DNA of 64,000 bases, from assembly GCF_022682495.2 (NCBI RefSeq), contig NC_071393.1, positions 100,615,010 to 100,679,009 on the forward strand. Direction: 5' to 3'. Shown here piece after piece: positions 56,485 to 64,000 of this stretch (positions within the stretch are counted from its first letter, which is position 1; each line of letters opens with the position of its first letter). The position numbers and the translations under genes are program-made. The notes under the pieces were generated by a model that did no database searches, had not been told where the DNA came from, and saw only the letters and a list, made by a program, of their open reading frames with translations. The DNA is from Desmodus rotundus. Taxonomy: Eukaryota; Chordata; Mammalia; Chiroptera; Phyllostomidae.

Positions 56485-56610
56485 ATAACGATAATAATAG
56501 CTAACCCTTTCAGAGTGCTCACTGTATTTTAAGTACTGCTCTAAGAGATTTGTATGTGTTATCTCATTTAATCCTTACAACAGCTTTATGGGATATCCCT
56601 AAAGAGTTTA
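56485..56610 (+). repeat. MIR SINE, 5' half
   Basis: Sense order 'aataatagctaaccctttca', 'gagtgctcactgtattttaa', 'gtactgctctaagagatttg' and 'tatctcatttaatccttaca' is the first half of a MIR. It directly follows another MIR in the same orientation. Confidence 0.88.
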
Positions 56611-57215
56611 AAAGAACTTTGCACATAGTTGCTTCCTCCATAGTGAAGCATAGCATCAAAAGTGTCAAAAGCACTAGACTATACTGGTACCTAGAGTTTA
56701 TATTAAAAACAGTGAAATGAAACATTTTAGAAATGGTCCCTATTAACAAGACTCAGAAACTCAAGAAGATTCTCAGTTCTCTCCCTTTGCTCAGCCCGTT
56801 GGTTTTCAGTACATGCTCTTTGAGAAGACTGATGTTTTAACAGTTGTGGACATGTTTCAACCTCAATTGCTTTATTCCTTTGGTAAACTGTCTCTTTCCA
56901 GGAAGTATGCTGTTTGTCTTTATAAAACCTAACAATATCTGAAGCTAATTGGTATTAAAGAATTTGTTTAGAATTTTGAGGAGAGGCAAAGAAGTGACTC
57001 TTGACTGATACTACATTTGAAAATAATTAAAAAATTTTATGCTCATTATCATATACAAATGACATTTAAACCATGGGCCAGTGCTCTTATCTGCTTCTTT
57101 TGTTACTAAAAAAACCCAAAAACACCCAAAAAAGAAGACCTGGTTTAGAAGTGAAGTCATAGGCCTTTAAGTCATTGCATTTTTGTTTGTATTTATTTTC
57201 TGTCAAAATAGAATT
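56611..57215. other. Unassigned AT-rich DNA
   Basis: No recognised feature. Confidence 0.45.
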
Positions 57216-57357
57216 AAAAACACATTTACAGAGTCAGACCATTATACATTTGGCAAGAAGCTGCTTTAATTAGGCAATGATGAATTTCTTTCTGTTCTTA
57301 AGAATCAATTTAGAGTCTGAAACATTTAAAATTTCTTACTATAAAATTCAGATAAGT
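57216..57357. repeat. Left copy of a ~142-bp direct repeat flanking an L1
   Basis: The segment 'acagagtcagaccattatac', 'gctttaattaggcaatgatg' and 'catttaaaatttcttactat' through 'cagataagtt' is matched by 59918-60062 in the same orientation at roughly 75-80 percent by eye. It stops where the inverted L1 part starts. Confidence 0.85.
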
Positions 57358-58929
57358 TCTATTATTTTGGAAGAGTTTGATAAAGATTGGTACTAATTCT
57401 TCTTTAAATATTTGATAGAATTCACCAGTGAAGCCATTTGGTCCTGGACTTTTGTTTGTTGGAAAGTTTTTGATTACTGATCCATTTTCCTTAGTTGTAA
57501 TCCCTTTGCTAAGGGAAATTAAAAAACACTTCCATTTATAGTATCATAAAAAAGAATAAATACCAGGAATAAATTTAACCAACATAGTGAAAGACCTATA
57601 TATTGAAAACTGCAAGATATTAGTGAAAGAAATAGAAGAAGACACACATGAAAAAATATTCTGTGCTCATAGATTGTAAGAATTACTATTGCTAAAAAGT
57701 CTATAGTCTATACTACCAAAAGCAATATATAGATCCAGTGCAATCTGTATCAAAATTCCAATGGCATATTTCACAGAAATATAACAAAGCATCTTAAAAT
57801 TTGTACGGAACCATAAAAGACCCTGAATAGCCAAAGCAATCTTGAGAAAGAAGAACAATGCTGGAGGCATCATGTGCCCTGATTTCAAGCTCTATTACAA
57901 AGGTATAATAATTAAAACAGTATGGTATTGATATATAAACAGATACATAGATCAATGGAACAGAATAAAGAGCCCAGAAATAAACCTACACATATATGGT
58001 CAATTAATTTATGACTAAAGAGCCAAGAATATACAATGGGGAAAGGATAGTTTTCTCAATAAATTGCCTTAGGAAAATTGGACGGCCATATGCAAAAGAA
58101 TGAAACTGGACCACTACCTCATACCATATGCAAAAGCTAACTCAAACTAGATTAAAGATTGAATGTAAGACCTGAGACCATAAAACTCCTAGAAGAAAAC
58201 ATAGTCAGTAACCTCTCTGACATAGGTCTTGACAAGGACTCTTTGAATCTGACACCAGAAGCTAAAGCAACAAAAGCAAGAATAAACAAGTAGAACTACA
58301 TCAAACTAAAAAGCTTTCACACGACAAAGAAAAGAAAACCATCAACAAATAAAAAGACAGCATGCTAAATGGCAGAAAGTATTTTCAAATCATATATTAA
58401 TAAATGGCTAATTTCCAAAATATATAAAGAATCCACATAACTCAATAGACAATGTCTGCCCCCCCCCAAACAATTCAATTAAAAAATGGGCAGGACCTTT
58501 TGAATAGACATTTTTCAAATAAGACATACAGCTGGCCAACAGGTATGTGAAAAGATGTTCTACATCATTATTCATCAGGGAAATGAAAAGCAAAACCACA
58601 ATGAAGTATCTCCTTACACCTGTTAGAATGATTATTATCAAAAAGAGTAGACAAGCTGGTGAGGGTGTGGAGAAAAGGGAACTCTTGTGCACTGTTGGTA
58701 GAAATGTAAATTGGTGCAGCGCTAAGGATAGCAGGATGGAGATACCTCAAAAATTAAAAATAAGACTACTATATGACCCAGCAATTTCACTTCTGGGTGT
58801 TTACCCAAAGAAAACAAAAATACTAACTCAAAAAGCTATGTCTACCCACGCTCATTGCAGCATTATTTACAATAGTCAAGATATGGAAACAATCTAAGCA
58901 TCCATCTAATGGATGAGTGAATAAGGAAG

Positions 58930-58984
58930 ATGTTATATATATATACATATATATGAATTATAATTGTGTATAATTATAATTATA
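58930..58984. repeat. AT-rich low-complexity tract
   Basis: Alternating TA with 'gaattataattgtgtataat' motifs lies directly before the mariner element. It is an expansion in the L1 sequence next to the TA target. Confidence 0.8.
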
Positions 58985-59683
58985 TGAGGCCTGTCCAGAA
59001 AAAATCTAGTCATTGTTAATATAACAAGAACAGTTTCCATGACATTGATGTAACCCAGCAGCCAAGGAGAGTGGACTGGAATGCTCATGTGTGAACAATG
59101 ACAACTTCACTGTACTAGTCAGTGGGGGTGGTAGACGCCTTTGAATGAGCATGTGTACTGTGTGGCTGTCAAAATTTTGAATGCTACTCATTCAGAATCA
59201 CTGAGTGAGTAGAGCAATGAATCTGCATCAAATTTTGCAGTAAGCTTGAAAATTCGTCTGCAGAAACCATTTGGATGATTCAGAAGGCCACAGCTATGGG
59301 CAACCGGTGACTGGCAGCTGCATCATGACAACATGCCTGCTCATGCATCACATCTCACGCAGAGTATTTTGGCGAAACATCGAATCGCCCAGGTGACTCA
59401 GTCCCACTACAGCCCAGATTTGGAGCCTGGCAACTTCTGGCTTTTCTCCAAACTAAAATCACCTTTGAAAGGGAAGAGATTTCAGACCATCGATGAGATT
59501 CAGGAAAATACAACGGCCAACTGATGGCGATTATGAGAACTGTGTGAGGTCCCAAGGTGCCTACTTTGAAAGGGGACTGAAGTGTCATTGTTCGATGTAC
59601 AGTGTTTCTTGTATCTTACATTTTTTCAAAAAGTATCTCAATTTTTCATATTACATGGCTGGATACCTTCTGGACAGACCTTG
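58985..59683 (+). mobile_element. Mariner deletion derivative (699 bp)
   Basis: The ends tgaggcctgtccagaa and, in reverse complement, caaggtctgtccagaa are mariner-type inverted repeats, with TA just outside at 58983-58984 and 59684-59685. The element keeps the start of a transposase ('attttgcagtaagcttgaaa', HTH region) and its C-terminal third but lacks the middle; an intact mariner is near 1.3 kb. It therefore could only have moved with help in trans. Confidence 0.9.
59325..59524 (+). pseudogene. Mariner transposase C-terminal remnant
   Basis: The open stretch includes HDNMPAHASH (second catalytic Asp in HDN) and, 35 residues later, YSPDLEPGNFWLF, where mariner DD34D enzymes have Asp at the position that is Asn here. 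Then KRFQTIDEIQEN follows as in the family C-terminus. The first catalytic Asp lies in the deleted middle. The protein is non-functional on both counts. Confidence 0.9.
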
Positions 59684-59917
59684 TATATGTATAATGGAAT
59701 ATTCTCCAGCCATAAAAAAGAAAATTTTGCCACTTGTGAAAATGTTTATGGACTTTGAGGGTGTTAAGCTAAGTGAAGTAAATAACACAGAGAAAGACAA
59801 ATATCATATCATCTCTCTTATATATGTCATTTTAAAAACAAAACAAAGCAAAAACCAACCTTATTAAAAAAATAGGTCATACAAAGATCATACCAATGAG
59901 ACAAAAGAACCCCCCCC

Positions 59918-60062
59918 CAAAAATTATTTACAAAGTCAGACCATTCTGCATTTGTCAAGGAGCTACTTTAATTAGGTAGTGATCACAGTTTTTTTCTGTT
60001 CTTCACAATCAAGGTATAGCCTACAACATTTAAAATTTTCCACCGTCAAATACAGATAGGTT
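59918..60062. repeat. Right copy of the ~142-bp direct repeat
   Basis: The segment 'acaaagtcagaccattctgc', 'actttaattaggtagtgatc' and 'acatttaaaattttccaccg' through 'cagataggtt' pairs with 57216-57357. It begins immediately after the 3' end of the L1 (poly-C and A stretch at about 59910-59922). Confidence 0.85.
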
Positions 60063-60509
60063 AATAAAACTTTCACAGTTTTATAGTAACTAAGTAGATA
60101 GGTATAATTAAGATTACAATAAAGATAATGAAAGTCCAAAGGAATTTCTCTAAAAATATACTGAAAAGTTAGGTATGATGTCATAAAATTCATTTGTGGG
60201 TAAAATGAGTTATTATAATTTATAATGTGTACATGTTAAACATACAAGCAATTTTAAAATCTCAGTGGTAGTGAAGAAAACAGAAGGCTTGATCTAATTT
60301 TCTTTCTGAACCTTCTGTGAAATATAATCACCAGAAACTGTAATATTATAATATTATAATGTTAATAAACTACACTAACTAAATAATTTGTTTCTGATGT
60401 GTAATGTACTAATGATAGTTTACAATATTTGTTTCTTCATTTCTTTTTTAATGTTCATATTCAAATTTATTTATTTTAAATTTTTAAATTTTTTATTTTT
60501 TATGTTTGT

Positions 60510-60540
<31 letters not shown>

Positions 60541-61034
60541 TTTTGATGGGTTAAAAGTTTAATGATTTTAAGTGAGTTATTTTGTTTGTAATTTTTGGGG
60601 GGAGATTTTAAAGGACTCCTGGATACATTGTCTCCTGGGACTCGGAAGTCTAGGTTGAGAGAACTTATCTGTCTTGTTGTTACAAAAACTACTGCAACTG
60701 GAAGAGATGTTGGCAGAGACCAATTCTTCCGAGAAGGATCCGTCTGTCATACCAACATTTTACTGACATTCCACCTCGTGGTTTTATTTCAGGGGAAAAG
60801 GTTCAGGCTCTGTGTGTAATCTTGACTTTGAGAGAAACACCTTCGATGCGATAAAAGCTGTGTCAGTCTAATATAAATGCTCTGGCCATTCTTCAGTTCT
60901 TTGAGGAAAAACCCCCCAGCCGTGTACCAGATTGCTCTCTGAACTTAAGTAGATTACAATAGGCAAATTATGTATATCCACATGCAGGCACTGTCTGTAG
61001 TCTCTTGGTAGTTAGAGTTTATGTTTCAAATTAT
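60063..61034. other. Unassigned DNA with a (TTTA)n repeat
   Basis: A TTTA microsatellite of about 10 units occupies 60503-60543 within a T-rich stretch from 60437, perhaps the tail of a lost element on the minus strand. A small tandem attataat lies at about 60341-60360. The rest shows nothing recognisable. Confidence 0.6.
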
Positions 61035-61345
61035 TCAAAGTATTTTATTCTTAATTCAGCTTTAGTGAAATACAATTACGTAAAGTTAAATTCATCCATT
61101 TTAGGTACACAGTTCGATGGGTTTTGACAGATGAAACAGTTGTGTGACCACCTCCGCAATGGAGACAGAACGTTTTCATCACCCCACAGAGTTCCCCTGT
61201 GGCCCTGTGCAGTCCATCTCCTCGGCCTCCTCCCAGCCCCCAGCAACCACTGATTGGACCTCTCTTCCCATTGGTTTTCCTTTCCAAAATAAATCTTATA
61301 TAAATAAAATCCTGCAGCATGGGAGGCTGTGTAGTTTGATCCAGG
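61035..61345 (-). repeat. Old L1 (L1M) 3' end
   Basis: Plus-strand text 'aattcagctttagtgaaata', 'cacagttcgatgggttttga', 'cagatgaaacagttgtgtga', 'agcccccagcaaccactgat' and 'aaataaaatcctgcagcatg' is antisense to an L1M 3' region similar to that at 25345-25830. Confidence 0.78.
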
Positions 61346-61401
61346 AAAACTAATATAAATCTCTGCCTCTTTCACTTGTGTTATGTTCATATTCATTTCT
61401 T

Positions 61402-61656
61402 TTTTAAAAGATTTTATTTATTTATTTTTGAAGAGAAGGGAAGGACATATACACATACATATACACACATGTGTAAGGAAGGAGAAAAAGGAGAGAAACA
61501 TCAATGTGAGAGAGAAACATCAATCGGTTGCCTTTTGCACCTGCTCCAACCAGGATTGAACTGGCAACCCAGGCATATGCCCTGATCTGGGATAGAACTG
61601 GTGACCTTTTGCCTTGCCGAAAGATGCCCAACGCACTGAGTCACGTGGGGCAGGGC
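61402..61656 (-). mobile_element. VES SINE with internal duplication
   Basis: The plus strand shows the A-tail complement (ttttaaaagattttatttat), a GA-rich and TA/CA-rich stretch, 'gggatagaactggtgacctt' (B box region complement) and 'cgcactgagtcacgtggggc'. A perfect 14-bp TSD, catattcatttctt, lies at 61388-61401 and 61657-61670. The phrase gagagaaacatcaat occurs twice in tandem at about 61490-61525, which helps explain the 255-bp length. Confidence 0.94.
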
Positions 61657-62069
61657 CATATTCATTTCTTAACTGTTTTTGTTTTGGGTGGCAGGCGAGC
61701 ATAAGAAAGGCAATAAAAGGGGGATTTAAAAAATTGTTTATGTGAGATTGAGAAGACGATATGAACAGGAGAAGTGTGTGGATGGAAAAAATTCATTCAT
61801 TCATGCTTTTGACTGTGTAAAAACTGGATGCCCAATATTGGCAATGACCACCCAACAGCATTTGCTTCTTTTCTATTGAAGTTACCATAAAATAATGTAA
61901 TGACATATTTTCTTCTCTTGTTTATATAAAAAGGGGATTCTTAGCTATCTGAGGATTCCAGAATATTTGGATTTTTCAACATCTTGGCCCTCTCTTTCCT
62001 TTGTAATAGAAGGTGTTGGCCTTCTTTGAATCTTGTCGAAGGGGGGACAGTGAGGGGCAACAGAAGGAC

Positions 62070-62250
62070 TGGTTTATTAGCTACGTAACCGTGAGCGTGT
62101 CTCTTACTCTGTATGAGCCTTAATTTTCTGACCTAGAACATGTGGATTAATAATAATAATGTCTACCTCCTAGAGTTGTTATAAGCACTGAATAAGACAG
62201 TGCAAATAAGGCCTGGGCACAGAAAGCACAGGGAAAATACTATTCTTTGT
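62070..62250 (+). repeat. MIR SINE
   Basis: Sense order 'agctacgtaaccgtgagcgt', 'gagccttaattttctgacct', 'aataatgtctacctcctaga', 'gttgttataagcactgaata' and 'aaataaggcctgggcacaga' is the MIR 3' half. Confidence 0.82.
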
Positions 62251-62577
62251 TCTTTTCTTCTTTTCCATATAACACAGGGAAAACCAGAATATTTCAAAAT
62301 AATGTGTGACTTGGTATATCATAACAGCAATAAGATGACATAGTATTTTTCAGGTAACAGGTATTAGTTGTGGGTGTGGGAAATTAGAAGTGTGATACCC
62401 ATTATTATGGTGCATCCACTTTAACAGAAAAGAGAAAAAAACCCTTCTTGAAATAAAGAATGACTATAAATCAACATAATAATAAAAGTATGATAACTCA
62501 ATATAGAATATGTAGCATAAGACTGAGGAAGTGAGACTAAAAATAGGCATCAGAAATGTGCCTGTTACAAAATATTT
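62251..62577. other. Unassigned DNA
   Basis: No supported feature. Confidence 0.45.
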
Positions 62578-62646
62578 CTGGGCCAGTCCCCTCCTCAAAG
62601 ACTCAGTTAAACCTCAGCTGAATCTTTGAGGAGGGGACTGGCCCAG
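62578..62646. repeat. Near-perfect 69-bp palindrome (29-bp arms)
   Basis: The left arm 62578-62606 (ctgggccagtcccctcctca, then aagactcag) and right arm 62618-62646 are inverted copies differing at one base, with an 11-bp spacer at 62607-62617. The arms are not low-complexity. A transcript of the minus strand would pair the odd position as G-U, giving an unbroken 29-bp stem. Small palindromic transposon, inverted duplication by template switching, or microRNA-like hairpin are all possible; the sequence does not decide. Confidence 0.95.
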
Positions 62647-64000
62647 ACCAGCAGGCAGTCAGGCCAAGGAGAAGGGATGGCATGAGTCAGGCAAGGAGGT
62701 GGGAATAGTTAAGGACAATAGAGAAACATGGTGGAGAGCTAATGGTAACGTGGAGGAGTTATGTAGCAGGCAGCAACAGAAAAGAAATTGAGGACCTAAC
62801 TGGGAAGGTGAGAAAGCGAGTAAGTAGGGCAGTTAGCGAATGTAATAAATTGATACAAAACTTTACATAATGCTTATAGCTTGATCTGAAGGGCAACCCA
62901 GAGCTACTTTAATTTCTGGAAGCGTTTAGCGACATGACGAAAATGCAGGCTGTGCTTCTGTCACCATGCATAGCGGTTCAGGATTGGAGGCCCGTGCGGC
63001 TGAGTGAGGCTGGGCAGCGCGCATGAATCTTCCCCTGCCCCCCCCCCCACCCCACCGCAGACCTCAGCCGTCAGGGCTCAGATTCCAGATACAGCTTCAG
63101 ATCCGTCTCTGCACAGCATTCTTGAACCTGCTGTTTGTTGATCGGAACTGGCAAAAGAGGTGAAACCTATTGCCACTTTAGACACTTGTGTTAAAGTACG
63201 TAACGGTTGTTAATGATGCATCATTGGGTGAGTATGTTCTGCAGATCTTAGAGTCACTGATTGTTTGGAATTTATTCAGTAGCAAGATCTCCATCAGGAC
63301 CTTGGCATAGTCTAGCACCAGAAACGCGTTTGAAGGGCATTATTTGAAGTATGATATGACACTGCTGCCTCCAAATATTTTACAAACTTTGTAAACTTAG
63401 AGGAGAAATTTACTAAATCCTGTAACTTTTGTTTCTCATTATTTATGTTTTTTTCACAGTCATTAAACATTCATTTGTTAAAGGCTTAACACATTCCATT
63501 ACTCTACAGAATTTATATTTGCACCAAAACTGTGTTTCAGAGCAAGTCAGGATTAAATTCCTGTGACAGGTCCTATTTATCAACATGGCAGTCCAACCGC
63601 TGGGGGACAAAGGGTGATTTACATCCAACTGCACATGTGTGTGTGCACATGTGTATGTGTATATGTGCACATGTGCACACACATCTTGCATAAACTTGTG
63701 GGCTCTGCCCCGGTATTTCTTTTGAACCAGAGGATTCCTGATAAAATAATCCTCTAAATACCTCAGCATATGGTTTAAATCATCAAAGAGAAAAAACACT
63801 TGTAAAAGCACATAGAGGGCACCCAAAAACACGTACATCTTACCAGCTAACTCCCTTTATAGCCTATGCAAACCATAAAAGGCAGTTATTTTGAGTCAAA
63901 CTCCAACATATGTATATTTTCAAAGTATCTTGCTAGCTTGAATTATGGGAGGTTCCCCAAATAAGGATGACATGGGAAAAGCATCGTGCTTACACTGTGT
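62647..64000. other. Unassigned DNA, with poly-C and alternating TG/CA tracts
   Basis: No gene or dispersed repeat is recognised. A poly-C run lies at about 63037-63049 in a locally CpG-rich patch (62930-63110). At 63631-63684 an alternating purine/pyrimidine tract contains a perfect 15-bp inverted repeat (63638-63652 and 63669-63683), with hairpin or Z-DNA potential. The 131-codon minus-strand ORF at 63443-63838 has no known domain. Confidence 0.5.

Larger units (their letters stand above)
57358..59917 (+). mobile_element. L1 with 5' inversion (twin priming), later hit by mariner
   Basis: Bases 57358 to about 57515 are antisense L1 ORF2 ('ggaagagtttgataaagatt', 'aattcaccagtgaagccatt', 'tggtcctggacttttgtttg'). 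From about 57518 the text is sense ORF2 from before the polymerase C-terminal part to the end ('gaataaatttaaccaacata', 'gcattatttacaatagtcaa', 'gagaaagacaaatatcat') and a short A-rich 3' end. Inverted upstream plus direct downstream pieces of one ORF are the mark of twin priming. The mariner at 58985-59683 splits it. All reading frames are broken; the best stretch is 58547-58897. Confidence 0.87.

Noticed and set aside
63443..63838. 131-aa minus-strand ORF, the longest in the window
   Set aside because: It has no recognisable domain, includes an alternating TG tract translated as His/Thr/Val/Cys repeats, and has no promoter or homology signal. It is most likely a chance ORF.

Overview
This window reads as one contiguous piece of AT-rich nuclear DNA from a placental mammal, very probably a bat, most likely of the Yangochiroptera. 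The key evidence is the SINEs: six tRNA-derived copies start with the 'gccctggctggtgtggctcag' type head and end in a CT-rich stretch plus AAATAAATAAAATCTTT. This is the VES family of bats. The short L1 3' ends (minus strand near 4844, 24324 and 52700) are also of the type I associate with bat L1, and mariner and hAT deletion derivatives are present as expected in bats. No bacterial, phage or organelle sequence is visible. I found no exon of a recognised protein-coding gene; nearly all long ORFs are chance ORFs or decayed transposon proteins. The window is best read as intergenic or deep intronic DNA.

Layout. 1-5.6 kb: old MIR copies, two MaLR LTR pieces, a MER20 and an L1 3' end with a perfect 13-bp target-site duplication (TSD). 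5.9-9.1 kb: an unclassified LTR-like repeat split by a near-full-length ORF1-only LINE (HAL1 type, minus strand). 9.1-12.2 kb: MER5 pieces, a decayed L1 and a MIR split by a VES SINE. 12.2-17.4 kb: a plus-strand L1 that has taken in a 3'-truncated 7SK RNA retrocopy, a VES SINE, a short TIR element that looks pogo-like, a second complete HAL1, and a local inverted duplication. 17.4-25.8 kb: L2, a possible hAT transposase relic, MER5, MIR, an ERVL (MLT2) LTR and L1 ends. 25.8-31.4 kb: repeat-poor DNA. 31.4-49 kb: L2, CR1/L3-like, MIR, MER5, L1M and an old HAL1/L1 piece. 49.6-64 kb: a complete non-autonomous hAT element with 8-bp TSD, more L1 ends, a large CTTT/CTTC/CTCC microsatellite, a candidate spliced non-coding exon, two mariner-derived elements, a twin-primed L1 flanked on both sides by an unusually long (about 140 bp) direct repeat, and a 69-bp near-perfect palindrome.

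How the parts relate. There is no gene system here. The logic is nesting: L1-type enzymes mobilised L1, HAL1, VES and 7SK RNA into older repeats, and the TSDs let the order of insertion be read. The items most worth following are the palindrome at 62578-62646, the long direct repeats around the twin-primed L1 at 57216-60062, the tailless 7SK copy, the two HAL1 copies, the unclassified LTR-like repeat, and the candidate exon at 54096-54274. I did not find a convincing new biological system. Repeat family names come from recalled consensus features, not from a database search, and boundaries are approximate unless a TSD is quoted.
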